From UBA6107 sp964459385 (GTDB lineage: Bacteria; Chloroflexota; Anaerolineae; Anaerolineales; Anaerolineaceae): a stretch of 64,000 bases of DNA. Below, in pieces: positions 17,511 through 25,260 of the stretch. The notes under the pieces were generated by a model, which saw only the letters and a program-made list of their open reading frames with translations, was not told the DNA's origin and searched no databases. Within the stretch, counting starts at the first letter, position 1. Each line of letters begins with the position of its first letter. Location of the stretch: NCBI GenBank assembly GCA_964459385.1, contig CAYWLG010000003.1:1-64000 (forward strand), read 5' to 3'. The translations under genes were made by a program, and so were the position numbers.

Positions 17511-17987
17511 CTACTCCCTGGCTAGAATTTCTTCGAGCATGGGCATCGTAAAGCCGATCCGCTCTGAAATCTCAGGCAGGCTCATACCCTGGGCCTGATA
17601 GCGGCGGATAACCACCCCCATCTCTTCACCGATTTCCACCACCGCACCGGATGGATCGTAAAAGCGCATGACGCGCTGCCCCCAGGGCTGCTCTTTCACC
17701 CCGTGAATGAACTCGGTACCGGCTTGCATGAGGCGGTGCTCATCGGCTTCGATATCATCACTCTCGAAATAAAGCTCCCCGTTGTTGGCACGCAGTTGGA
17801 TGGGGAAGCGTTCATCGTCCCCCAGAATGGCGCGAAAATTTCGCTTCAAGAACAGGCTGAACTCGCCCTCAAAGACCACATAATCGGGGCTGTCGTATTT
17901 GAGCTTTTGCTGCAGCAGCCCGGCATAAAACTGCTTGACGGGGTCCATCTCTTCTACCACTAGCATATAACCGCTGTAATGGATCAT
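17511..17987 (-). CDS. VOC-superfamily (glyoxalase/bleomycin-resistance fold) protein
   Basis: A 158-residue protein. The first unit is YMLVVEEMDPVKQFYAGLLQQKL, and the second runs through EHRLMQAGTEFIHGVKEQPWGQRVMRFYDPSGAVVEIGEEM, the common second half of this superfamily with its terminal metal-ligand Glu. A further 25 residues (QAQGMSLPEISERIGF) are helical and extend beyond the core. The substrate is unknown. AGGAG precedes the ATG. The downstream TetR-type gene is on the same strand, 23 bases upstream of this one. Confidence 0.85.
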   Translation of the reverse strand: MIHYSGYMLVVEEMDPVKQFYAGLLQQKLKYDSPDYVVFEGEFSLFLKRNFRAILGDDERFPIQLRANNGELYFESDDIEADEHRLMQAGTEFIHGVKEQPWGQRVMRFYDPSGAVVEIGEEMGVVIRRYQAQGMSLPEISERIGFTMPMLEEILARE

Positions 17988-18010
17988 CTTCTCTCCTATT
18001 AGTATGTAAT

Positions 18011-18613
18011 TCAGGGTTCAAAACGGTCGAGCAAGTGCAGGTAATCGGGCAGCAGATCAGCAGCCACCTGGCGTGAAGCCTGTGCCGGTGTAAGGGGCAT
18101 GCCTTTTTCGAGCCACCAGGCGGCCACACCGGTAAAACCGGCGCTGAAGAACTGCAATGTGATCTCAAAACGCTGATCCTTCTCAAAAGCCGGTGCTTCC
18201 TGTGCGATCGGTTCAAAGATCAGTTCAGCCAGCAGTTCCTGAAAGAGGGCACGAAAGTAGGGATCTCCCTGCTTGCCCAGCATGGCACGGTAGAACTCTT
18301 TGTGCTGCGCCAGGTGGCCGAACACTGCTTCGACGAAGGGTTCAAGTTGTGCGGATCGCCAGTCACTGCCAGCCGGTTTGCGCGCGTAGATCAGCGCACG
18401 CATCTCGGCAAAAAGGGCGCGGGTACAGTCTTCGAGCAGTTCGTGCATGCCCTTGTAATGCAAATAAAAGGTGGTGCGGTTCAAGCCGGCCCGGTCGGTG
18501 ACATCCTGCACATTGAGGCCGGCAAAGCTTTTCTCGGCGGCCAGTTCCATCAGGGCAGCGCGCAGCAGGCTGCGGGTACGCAGCACACGTGGATCGGTTT
18601 CATTCTTTTTCAT
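18011..18613 (-). CDS. TetR-family regulator
   Basis: A 200-residue regulator. The N-terminal helix-turn-helix runs through LRAALMELAAEKSFAGLNVQDVTDRAGLNRTTFYLHYKG-like sequence (about residues 14-50); the recognition helix is LNRTTFYLHY. The C-terminal half is a ligand and dimer domain. The ATG at 18613 has AGGA seven bases upstream; the longer frame to 18670 would run over an operator-like repeat. It is divergent from the membrane protein at 18772, and boxes in between may serve both genes. Confidence 0.9.
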   Translation of the reverse strand: MKKNETDPRVLRTRSLLRAALMELAAEKSFAGLNVQDVTDRAGLNRTTFYLHYKGMHELLEDCTRALFAEMRALIYARKPAGSDWRSAQLEPFVEAVFGHLAQHKEFYRAMLGKQGDPYFRALFQELLAELIFEPIAQEAPAFEKDQRFEITLQFFSAGFTGVAAWWLEKGMPLTPAQASRQVAADLLPDYLHLLDRFEP

Positions 18614-18631
18614 CAATATTTCCTGCCAGTC

Positions 18632-18718
18632 TGTCGCATAATCGACACAAACGGTTCTTTTGTTCAACATCCCTTCTCTCTTCCCTTCTATAATACAACT
18701 AATCGACAGTCTGTTGAA
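18632..18718 (-). promoter_or_regulatory. promoter and repeated TetR operator boxes
   Basis: On the minus strand TTCAAC (18718-18713) and TATTAT (18695-18690) are 17 bases apart. The inverted repeat TCGACAG-T-CTGTTGA (18703-18717; one mismatch) lies between them. The element TAATCGACA occurs twice as a direct repeat (18639-18647 and 18700-18708), and the lower copy is part of TGTCG-N6-CGACA (18632-18647). Confidence 0.55.
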
Positions 18719-18771
18719 GAGTCAATCGTTACTCAGACCATTCGGTGATTTAAAAGCAAAGGAACCCGACC

Positions 18772-19716
18772 ATGAACTATATTTTTTTGGAACCCTTCCC
18801 GTGGACCTGGCTGGTGCAGGATATTCTGGCACTTGGGCTGATGGTCTATGTGCTGATCTTCCTATTTAAGCGCGAAGATCACCCCGTGCAGAAAGTGCTG
18901 GAGGTGATCGCCTTCATCTTTTTGTATGCCTCGATCTATGAAAATGCAGCCATCGTGATGGGCTTGTATTCTTACGGGCGCTCGCTCAACATGATCGGGT
19001 TCGTGCCGGCCGCCGTGCCGATCATCGAAGTCTGTGTGCTGGTGACCGGTTTCTGGTTCCTCGAAAAGACCAAAGTGCCCAATTGGGCCAAACCGCCCAT
19101 CATCGGCCTGTTTGGCATGCTGCAAGATTTCTCGCTCGACCCGCTGGCCATTCGCCAGGTGTACAGCAGCGCGGGGGTTACCTCGGGCCGCTGGAACTGG
19201 CTGATCAACCCGGCCACGGATGTGAACATCCTGCGCATTCCGGTCTTCAACTTTCCGGGCTGGATGCTGATCATGCTCTACGGCGCGGCCATGATCCTGG
19301 TGGGGCGCTGGTGGTTCAAGAAGACGCGTTACAACAAAGTGGTCGGCATCGTCTATCCGTTCTTGAGCATGATCACCGCCCTGCTGCTGATGATCAGCCC
19401 CCTTTCGAACTTTTTGCTCTGGCTGGGGCCGATCTTCGCCAAGGGGCAGCCCGTCGAATGGATAATGCTGGCATTCCATCTGCTCGTGCCTACGCTCTTG
19501 CTGATCTTCTTCTGGCGCGGCAAGAATACGGCGCGCTACGATGCCAACGACTGGCCGATCTTTGTGGTACCTACCCTGCTGCATCTTTCAGACATCGCCT
19601 TCACACTCATCGGCGGTTTTGACGAGATCTTATGGATCGTGCTGCTGGCCAGCGCTGTGCAAACCGCTTTTCTGGGGTATGCGTATTGGCGGAATCGCAA
19701 AATCGTCTCTGGATAA
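18772..19716 (+). CDS. multi-pass membrane protein, carotenoid-biosynthesis (CruF/DUF422)-like
   Basis: A 314-residue protein with eight or more hydrophobic segments. The motif QDFSLDPLAI, then GRWNWL and FNFPGWMLIM, resembles the conserved acidic and aromatic loop of the CruF/CrtF2-like DUF422 family, but the rest is not close enough for a firm assignment. It may modify or transport a lipid or carotenoid. It is divergently transcribed from the TetR gene, which probably controls it. AAAGGA lies about eight bases before the ATG. Confidence 0.55.
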   Translation: MNYIFLEPFPWTWLVQDILALGLMVYVLIFLFKREDHPVQKVLEVIAFIFLYASIYENAAIVMGLYSYGRSLNMIGFVPAAVPIIEVCVLVTGFWFLEKTKVPNWAKPPIIGLFGMLQDFSLDPLAIRQVYSSAGVTSGRWNWLINPATDVNILRIPVFNFPGWMLIMLYGAAMILVGRWWFKKTRYNKVVGIVYPFLSMITALLLMISPLSNFLLWLGPIFAKGQPVEWIMLAFHLLVPTLLLIFFWRGKNTARYDANDWPIFVVPTLLHLSDIAFTLIGGFDEILWIVLLASAVQTAFLGYAYWRNRKIVSG

Positions 19717-19736
19717 CACAATAAGATCGCTTTCAC

Positions 19737-19764
19737 AAAATGCCCGACACGTGTCGGGCATTTT
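19737..19764. terminator. 28-base perfect palindrome, bidirectional terminator
   Basis: Arms AAAATGCCCGACAC (19737-19750) and GTGTCGGGCATTTT (19751-19764) are perfectly complementary and flanked by T-rich sequence (TTTTGTTTTT) on the plus strand. It lies 20 bases after the membrane-protein stop. Confidence 0.9.
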
Positions 19765-19858
19765 GTTTTTATAGCAGATTCAATTATAATTTTTTCTTTT
19801 GGGGAACTAAATTGCACAACCCGCGTCTTATAGGCAAGAAAGAACAAGGAGAACTAAA

Positions 19859-20578
19859 ATGAAACGAACCCTTTTAATCGTACTTGCAAGTCTGGTCGTT
19901 TTGGGCGCTTTGACCGCCTGCTCGACCCAACCCATCCAGGTGAGCACCAACCCGAACGTTCCTACATTGAGCGCCACGGGCCACGGCGAAGTTTACATCG
20001 CCCCCGACCTGGCCTACATCAATATCGGTGTGCACACTGAAGATACTTCCGTCTCTGCTGCTTTGACCGCCAACAGTGATCAGGCCAAGGCTGTGGCAGA
20101 TGCACTGACTGCGCTGGGCGTGGAAGCCAAAGACATCCAGACCAGCAACTTCAGCGTTTACCCCATGAGCACCTACGGTCCGGACGGAAATGTTTCGGGC
20201 AAGTATTACGCCGTCGATAACACCGTCTATGTGACCGTGCGCGACCTCAGCAAACTGGGCACCCTGCTCGATTCTGTGGTCAGCTCCGGCGCCAACTCCA
20301 TCAACAGCATCAGCTTTGACATCGAAAACAAAGATGCCGCATTGGCTCAGGCACGTGATCTGGCCATTGCCAACGCGAAGAGCGAAGCTGAAGGCATTGC
20401 CAAAGCCGCAGACATTCAGTTGGCTGGATTGCAAAACATCAGCATTTCCAGCTCCAGCAATGGCACTGTCTACGAGGGTAAGGGTGGCAATTATTCAGCC
20501 GCCGCTTCCTCTGTGCCTGTGTCTGCCGGTCAGCTCCTCATCGCTGTGGATGCTTACCTGACCTACGCCATCAAGTAA
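19859..20578 (+). CDS. SIMPL-domain (DUF541) lipoprotein
   Basis: A 239-residue secreted protein. The N-terminal signal ends in a lipobox LTAC (Cys21), so it should be lipid-anchored outside the cytoplasmic membrane. The SIMPL core is typical: SATGHGEVYIAPDLAYINIGV, the strand VYVTVRDLSKLG, and LAQARDLAIANAKSEAEGIAKA near residue 165-190. The family is widespread and of uncertain function, sometimes linked to oxidative stress or kinase signalling. AAGGAG precedes the ATG. TTTGTT (19762-19767) with TATAAT (19785-19790), 17 bases apart, may be its promoter. Confidence 0.9.
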   Translation: MKRTLLIVLASLVVLGALTACSTQPIQVSTNPNVPTLSATGHGEVYIAPDLAYINIGVHTEDTSVSAALTANSDQAKAVADALTALGVEAKDIQTSNFSVYPMSTYGPDGNVSGKYYAVDNTVYVTVRDLSKLGTLLDSVVSSGANSINSISFDIENKDAALAQARDLAIANAKSEAEGIAKAADIQLAGLQNISISSSSNGTVYEGKGGNYSAAASSVPVSAGQLLIAVDAYLTYAIK

Positions 20579-20601
20579 CCTCGTTTGCCTCCCTGAATGA
20601 A

Positions 20602-20629
20602 GACCTCCGCCGATACTCTGGCGGGGGTC
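20602..20629. terminator. Rho-independent terminator between SIMPL gene and glpX
   Basis: GACCTCCGCC (20602-20611) and GGCGGGGGTC (20620-20629) pair over 10 bp with one G-U wobble and an eight-base loop, followed by GCATTTTAAT. It ends the SIMPL transcript. Confidence 0.75.
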
Positions 20630-20634
20630 GCATT

Positions 20635-21621
20635 TTAATATTGGATGGAGCTGATCAGGTCGAGCTTTTTGAGGCTGTGGGTGGCGATGATGCGCCGCAC
20701 CGTGCCCGTCAGCCCGCGCATGACCAGGCTGTCGGTGCGGGCGCCCTCCGGGAAGTAAGTGACGCCTTCGAGCAGATCGCCGCTGGTGATGCCGGTGGCA
20801 GCGAAAAAGACATCTTCTGATGAGACCAGATCGTCCATGGTCAGCACCTGATTGAAGTCCAGGCCCATGTCTTTGGCACGATCCAGTTCACCCTGGTTGC
20901 GTGCGAAAGGTTTGCCCATGATCTTGCCACCGGTGCAGCGCATGCCGGCCGCTGCCAGCACGCCTTCGGGAGTACCGCCAATGCCCATGAGCACGTCAAT
21001 GCCGGTGCCGGGGATGGCGGTCATGAGCGCGCCGGCCACATCGCCATCGGGGATGAAGCGGATGCGCGCGCCGGCTTCGCGCACTTCTTTGACCAGTTGT
21101 TCGTGGCGGGGCCGATCCAGAATGACCACGGTCAGATTATCTACTTCGGTGCCTTTGGCGCGGGCAATGCGGATCAGGTTGTCTTTGACCGGGGCTTCGA
21201 TATCAATGGCGTCGGCGGCATCAGGGCCAACCGCGATCTTGTTCATGTAAAGGAAGGGGCCGGGGTTGAAAAAGCAGCCGCGCGGCGCCAGGGCCACGGT
21301 GGCGATCGAGTTGGGCAGGCCAAAAGCCAGCGGTCGGGTGCCATCAATGGGGTCTACGGCAATATCCACGGCGGGCGGGCGGCCCGTGCCCAATTTTTCT
21401 CCGTTGAACAACATGGGGGCTTCGTCTTTTTCGCCTTCGCCGATCACGATCACCCCGTCCATTTCCACGGTGTTGAGCAGCAGGCGCATGGCATCTACGG
21501 CGGCACCATCGGCGCGGTTCTTATCGCCACGCCCCATAAAACGTCCAGCGGCCAGAGCGGCCGCTTCTGTGACCCGCACCAGGTCGAGCGCCAGATTGCG
21601 GGTCGGTTTTGAATCTACCAT
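20635..21621 (-). CDS. glpX: class II fructose-1,6-bisphosphatase
   Basis: A 328-residue GlpX-type enzyme that removes the 1-phosphate of fructose 1,6-bisphosphate in gluconeogenesis. Metal and substrate motifs are present: VIGEGEKDEAPML, then DIAVDPIDGTRPLA (Li-sensitive phosphatase motif), and GIGGTPEGVLAAAG. Some homologues also act on sedoheptulose bisphosphate. ATG 21621 has GGAG seven bases upstream; a TTG six bases earlier is less well placed. It follows cdsA by 46 bases and may be the last gene of the frr-uppS-cdsA operon. Confidence 0.95.
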   Translation of the reverse strand: MVDSKPTRNLALDLVRVTEAAALAAGRFMGRGDKNRADGAAVDAMRLLLNTVEMDGVIVIGEGEKDEAPMLFNGEKLGTGRPPAVDIAVDPIDGTRPLAFGLPNSIATVALAPRGCFFNPGPFLYMNKIAVGPDAADAIDIEAPVKDNLIRIARAKGTEVDNLTVVILDRPRHEQLVKEVREAGARIRFIPDGDVAGALMTAIPGTGIDVLMGIGGTPEGVLAAAGMRCTGGKIMGKPFARNQGELDRAKDMGLDFNQVLTMDDLVSSEDVFFAATGITSGDLLEGVTYFPEGARTDSLVMRGLTGTVRRIIATHSLKKLDLISSIQY

Positions 21622-21667
21622 TTTCAAGCTCCTATTGAACTTTTAAGATGGAAAGATGCGAATAGAT

Positions 21668-22486
21668 TTAAAGGAACAACTGTATGATGTAAAACCCGAT
21701 GGCGATGGCCCAGAGCGAAGTATCGATGCGGTCGAGAATGCCGCCATGCCCCGGCAGAATGTGGCTGCTGTCTTTCAAATTAAACTGCCGCTTGAGCATG
21801 CTCTCGGCAAAATCGCCCAGTGGCGTGATGATGGCCAGAACGCTGCCCAAAATCAACCCATGAACGGGCAGCACTTCGGGCACAAAAGCATGGCAGGCCA
21901 GGGTGAGCAGCCAGGTCGCCAGCCCACTCACCAGCACGCCGCCAAAATAGCCTTCCCAACTTTTTTTGGGGCTGATGGCTGTGGCGATCTTGTGTTTGCC
22001 CCAGCGAACGCCGAAAAAGTAGCCCCCGGCATCGCCAATGGACGCCGCAAAGAGGACGAGCAGCGTCCAGACCAGGCCATTGGGCAAGGCACGCAATGAA
22101 ACTGCGTAGCCCCCCAACCAGCCCAGATAGAGCCCTCCACTGATGGTGATGGCAAAATTAAAAACAGCCTGCGGCTCTTCGCGCGCCTGCTGGATGGTGG
22201 CGAGCGCGAGCGACAGCAGCACCAGTGCCGTCATCCAGAGATCTGAGTAGGCGAACCCCCACAGTGCACGCATAAGAATCGCCGCCACGGTGAAGGCCAT
22301 GAGCAGAAACAGTGAGGGATAATAGCCGGCACAGCGGAACATGCGCCAGTATTCCCAGGCGGCCAGGCCAAGGGCAACGCCGATAAAAATAGTAAATGGC
22401 CACCTTCCGAGGTAAATGAAGATGGCCACTAGGGGTACCAGGATGGCGGCTACGATGAGACGTTTTTTCAGTGATTTATCAGCCAT
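21668..22486 (-). CDS. cdsA: phosphatidate cytidylyltransferase
   Basis: A 272-residue membrane enzyme that makes CDP-diacylglycerol from phosphatidate and CTP for phospholipid synthesis. There are about eight hydrophobic helices. The family signature is complete near the C terminus: SPKKSWEGYFGG, then PLGDFAESMLKRQFNLKDSSH and LPGHGGILDRIDT. The ATG at 22486 overlaps the uppS stop by eight bases, the usual coupling; longer versions reading into uppS are not supported. Confidence 0.95.
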   Translation of the reverse strand: MADKSLKKRLIVAAILVPLVAIFIYLGRWPFTIFIGVALGLAAWEYWRMFRCAGYYPSLFLLMAFTVAAILMRALWGFAYSDLWMTALVLLSLALATIQQAREEPQAVFNFAITISGGLYLGWLGGYAVSLRALPNGLVWTLLVLFAASIGDAGGYFFGVRWGKHKIATAISPKKSWEGYFGGVLVSGLATWLLTLACHAFVPEVLPVHGLILGSVLAIITPLGDFAESMLKRQFNLKDSSHILPGHGGILDRIDTSLWAIAIGFYIIQLFL

Positions 22487-23201
22487 TCTTACCATCGCCG
22501 TTGACCTTGCCATAACGTCTGTCGCGTTTGCCGAAATCGAGAATGGCCTGACGCAGTTCTTCTTTGCCAAAATCTGGCCAGAACACCGGCGAGATCACCC
22601 ATTCTGAGTAAGCGCTTTGCCAGATCAAGAAATTGCTCAGGCGCAATTCGCCTGAGGTGCGGATGATCAGGTCGGGGTCGGGGGTACCGGCCGTGAAAAG
22701 ATAATTGCCAAACATCTGCTCGTTTACCTCTTCTGGTTTAAGCCCCTCAGCCAGCATCTTTTGCACTGCATGGATCACCTCATCGCGCCCGCCGTAATTC
22801 CAGGCGATGGTGAGGTAAAGTTTGGTATTGTTTTTGGTCACCTCGATGGCCCGCTTGACCTTGGCTGCAAGTCCAGCCGGCATGGCTTCCAGACGGCCGA
22901 TGTGACGGATGCAAACGCCTTCTTGATGCAGCTCTTCCAACTCGTTCACGACCACCGATTCGAGCAGCATCATCAGGCCATTGACCTCATCTTTGGGTCG
23001 GGCCCAATTCTCGGTCGAAAACGCATAGATAGTGAGGTATGGCACCCCAAATTCTACGAAGGCGCGAATCACGCGGCGCAACGACTCGGTGCCGGCGCGG
23101 TGCCCTTCGATGCGCGGCAGTCCGCGCGCTTTTGCCCAGCGTCCGTTGCCATCCATGATGATGGCGATATGCGTAGGCAGTTTGGTAAATTCTTCAGGCA
23201 T
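22479..23201 (-). CDS. uppS: isoprenyl (undecaprenyl) diphosphate synthase
   Basis: A 240-residue cis-prenyltransferase that extends farnesyl diphosphate with isopentenyl diphosphate to the lipid carrier for peptidoglycan. The catalytic motif HIAIIMDGNGRWAKARGLPR lies at residues 12-31, YAFSTENWARP at about 70, and the DLIIRTSGELRLSNFLIWQSAYSE-type C-terminal motif at about 195-218. The ribosome-binding site is weak; the gene follows frr by 18 bases and is probably coupled to it. Confidence 0.96.
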   Translation of the reverse strand: MPEEFTKLPTHIAIIMDGNGRWAKARGLPRIEGHRAGTESLRRVIRAFVEFGVPYLTIYAFSTENWARPKDEVNGLMMLLESVVVNELEELHQEGVCIRHIGRLEAMPAGLAAKVKRAIEVTKNNTKLYLTIAWNYGGRDEVIHAVQKMLAEGLKPEEVNEQMFGNYLFTAGTPDPDLIIRTSGELRLSNFLIWQSAYSEWVISPVFWPDFGKEELRQAILDFGKRDRRYGKVNGDGKNG

Positions 23202-23219
23202 GGGTAACGATCTGAAGGT

Positions 23220-23777
23220 TTAAACCTCCATGATCTCCTTTTCTTTGCGATCCCCCACCTGATCGATCTCGGTGACGAACTTATCGGTCAGTTTCTGCAT
23301 TTCTTCTTCGCCCGACTTCAGGTCATCTTCTGAGATCATCTTTTCTTTTTCAAAATCCTTGAGATCCTTCAATTGATCGCGGCGGATGTTGCGGATGGCG
23401 ATGCGGCTGTCTTCGAGGCGGTTGTGCACCATCTTTACCAGTTCACGGCGGCGCTCTTCGGTGAGCGGAGGCAGGTTGAGGCGGATCATCTTGCCGTCGT
23501 TGTTGGGAGTGAGCCCCAGATCTGAAGCCAGGATGGCTTTTTCGATCGCTTTCAGGGTGGACGGGTCAAAGGGACGAATGAGTAAGGCGCGCGCTTCTGG
23601 AACGCTGATGGTGGCAAGCTGCAAGAGAGGGGTCTCCATGCCGTAATATTCGACGGCGAGTTTTTCAACCAGGCTGGGGTTGGCGCGTCCGGTGCGAATG
23701 CCCGAAAGGTCTTCTTCCAGAGCCTGAATTGCTCCTTTCATGCGATTTTCTGCATCCTTCAGAATGTCTTTAATCAT
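23220..23777 (-). CDS. frr: ribosome recycling factor
   Basis: A 185-residue protein that splits post-termination ribosomes with EF-G. The signature is complete: DLSGIRTGRANPSLVEKL, YYGMETPLLQLATISVPE, NDGKMIRLNLPPLTEERRREL and the domain I helix IRNIRRDQLKDLKDFEKEK. Length matches the family. GGAGG precedes the ATG by five bases. It is the first gene of an frr-uppS-cdsA operon; the pyrH, tsf and rpsB genes that often precede frr are not in this window. Confidence 0.97.
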   Translation of the reverse strand: MIKDILKDAENRMKGAIQALEEDLSGIRTGRANPSLVEKLAVEYYGMETPLLQLATISVPEARALLIRPFDPSTLKAIEKAILASDLGLTPNNDGKMIRLNLPPLTEERRRELVKMVHNRLEDSRIAIRNIRRDQLKDLKDFEKEKMISEDDLKSGEEEMQKLTDKFVTEIDQVGDRKEKEIMEV

Positions 23778-23892
23778 GGGAGCCTCCAGCGGAATCGTTT
23801 ATTTAGGGGTATTCTGGAATGATCTTGTTGAACGAATAATAGGATACCTTAAAAGTCAAAAAAAATCCATGAGTAAAAGGCCTTTCGAAAAG

Positions 23893-23910
23893 GCTGGCCC
23901 GTAAATTGCA
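23893..23910 (+). promoter_or_regulatory. sigma-54-like -24/-12 element (upstream copy)
   Basis: GCTGGCCCG (23893-23901), four bases, TTGCA (23906-23910). It matches YTGGCACG-N4-TTGCW at every defined position except one (A to C), with the GG and GC dinucleotides at the correct spacing. It shares this pattern with the copy at 24006. Confidence 0.5.
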
Positions 23911-23950
23911 TTAACTTATTCAGTGCAGTATGAGGCTAGAAAACAGGTAC

Positions 23951-23990
23951 TTGACAAATTAGAAAACGCGTTCTATAATAATTGTAGAAC
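23951..23990 (+). promoter_or_regulatory. consensus sigma-70 promoter with overlapping operator
   Basis: TTGACA (23951-23956) and TATAAT (23974-23979) are exactly 17 bases apart, a perfect consensus. The inverted repeat GTTCTA (23970-23975), nine bases, TAGAAC (23985-23990) overlaps the -10 box, so a bound repressor would block the promoter. Confidence 0.8.
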
Positions 23991-24005
23991 AGATTATCTA
24001 ATAGA

Positions 24006-24023
24006 GCTGGCCCGGTACTTGCA
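24006..24023 (+). promoter_or_regulatory. sigma-54-like -24/-12 element (downstream copy)
   Basis: GCTGGCCCG (24006-24014), four bases, TTGCA (24019-24023). Transcription would start near 24034, leaving a 30-base leader with GGAG six bases before the ATG at 24064. Confidence 0.5.
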
Positions 24024-24063
24024 CTATAAAGAGCAGATACTGACCGCTGGACAGGAGTTATAA

Positions 24064-24300
24064 ATGAACACTGGTATGCTGTGGTTTGATAATGATCCAA
24101 AAGCCGATTTCATCACGAAGATTCAGCGTGCGACCGAGTATTACCAACACAAATACGGGCAAAAGCCCGACCTCTGCTATGTTCATCCCAGCATGATCGC
24201 CGAAAAACCTGCGCGCAATACCGGCATCGAGGTTCAAGGCAATCAGATGGTCTTACCCAATCACTTTTGGTTGGGCGTGAAGACCAGCGCGCGTGTCTAA
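24064..24300 (+). CDS. small protein of unknown function behind multiple promoters
   Basis: A 78-residue cytoplasmic protein with no signal or membrane segment. The sequence is LWFDNDPKADFITKIQRATEY then YQHKYGQKPDLCYVHPSM, ending in VLPNHFWLGVK; I do not recognise a named family, although the composition (Tyr, His, one Cys) suggests a folded domain. GGAG lies six bases before the ATG. It has its own terminator and stands alone between frr (divergent) and a convergent nitrilase-family gene. The upstream region has one perfect sigma-70 promoter and two sigma-54-like elements, so it should be strongly and conditionally expressed. Confidence 0.8.
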   Translation: MNTGMLWFDNDPKADFITKIQRATEYYQHKYGQKPDLCYVHPSMIAEKPARNTGIEVQGNQMVLPNHFWLGVKTSARV

Positions 24301-24326
24301 CCAATTGCGATCGTCACCGATCATTT

Positions 24327-24367
24327 GAGGCTGCGTCCTTTATCCCCGGGCCGCAGTCTCTTTATTT
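24327..24367 (+). terminator. Rho-independent terminator of the 24064 gene
   Basis: GAGGCTGCG (24327-24335) pairs with CGCAGTCTC (24352-24360) with one wobble; TTTATTT follows. It ends at the stop codon of the convergent gene. Confidence 0.75.
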
Positions 24368-25091
24368 AAATCGGGTCTGGCAAATCGTAATACAACAATT
24401 GATCACTGCCGTGCGGTGACTCGGCCAACAAGTGGCCCAAATGATCGATGACCAAGGCTCCCCCAAAAGACCCATCTGCGCCCGCTTCCAGTGCGTTGAC
24501 GATCAGGGTGGTAATACCCAGTTGTTTGACCCGCTCCAAATAAACTTGTCTTTCCAGTTGTTCCCAACGCACTGGGTCAGGCAACCTGCCAGTAAAACTG
24601 CGCGACATCGCCGTCAAGATCACATTGGGGCGAAGGTCCATTTTGACACTCAACTCAGGCTCAAAGAGATCGCCGCAAGTGACCAGAGCGAGGTCAACCG
24701 AACCAAAATGAAAGGCCTTAATTTTGTTTTCTGCCGTAAAGGGCGGTTTCTCTGAGATCTTTCTCTGCTGGGCACAAAGAGTGCCTGTTCGGTCGAACAA
24801 AAGCTGAGTGTTATAAAAAGTCCCCTGTTCCACTTCGATCATACCGAAACAGACTGCCACTTGGAACTGTTTGGCTACTTTAGCGACTTGCCGGGTAAGA
24901 TGACCGGGCACCGTTTCAGCGAAACGAGCTAGTTCATCTTCACTGAACAGGTAACCACTGAAAGTGCATTCGGGCAAGCAGATGAGATCAGGCTGGTGGC
25001 GGGCGATCTCTGGAAGCAAATCGAGAAAAGCCATCAGATTTTTCTGCGACTCACCAGGTGTGATGTGCAGCGGGATTAGACAAAATCGCAT
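24366..25091 (-). CDS. carbon-nitrogen hydrolase (nitrilase superfamily)
   Basis: A 241-residue amidase-like enzyme. The catalytic triad is visible: Glu in LICLPECTFSGYLFSEDE (about 42), Lys in QQRKISEKPPF (about 107) and Cys in ALVTCGDLFEPEL (about 138). It should hydrolyse a non-peptide C-N bond in the cytoplasm; the substrate is unknown. AAGG lies eight bases before the ATG. The gene stands alone, convergent with the small unknown gene at 24064. Confidence 0.9.
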   Translation of the reverse strand: MRFCLIPLHITPGESQKNLMAFLDLLPEIARHQPDLICLPECTFSGYLFSEDELARFAETVPGHLTRQVAKVAKQFQVAVCFGMIEVEQGTFYNTQLLFDRTGTLCAQQRKISEKPPFTAENKIKAFHFGSVDLALVTCGDLFEPELSVKMDLRPNVILTAMSRSFTGRLPDPVRWEQLERQVYLERVKQLGITTLIVNALEAGADGSFGGALVIDHLGHLLAESPHGSDQLLYYDLPDPI

Positions 25092-25260
25092 TTTTTCAAC
25101 CTTATTGAGAACAAACTATCTGCGGGCCTCTTTACAAACTAACTATCGCAAGCTTTTCTGCGAGAACTTTCGCAATCGTTTGGTTTTAGGGTGGTTCAAT
25201 CGCATTATTCTCTTTATCTACATAAAAAGATTATGGAAAGCAGACCCTTCCATCGCTTAA

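Noticed and set aside
18614..18670. N-terminal extension of the TetR gene at 18011
   Set aside because: It would encode the operator-like repeat and lacks a ribosome site; ATG 18613 has AGGA at good spacing.
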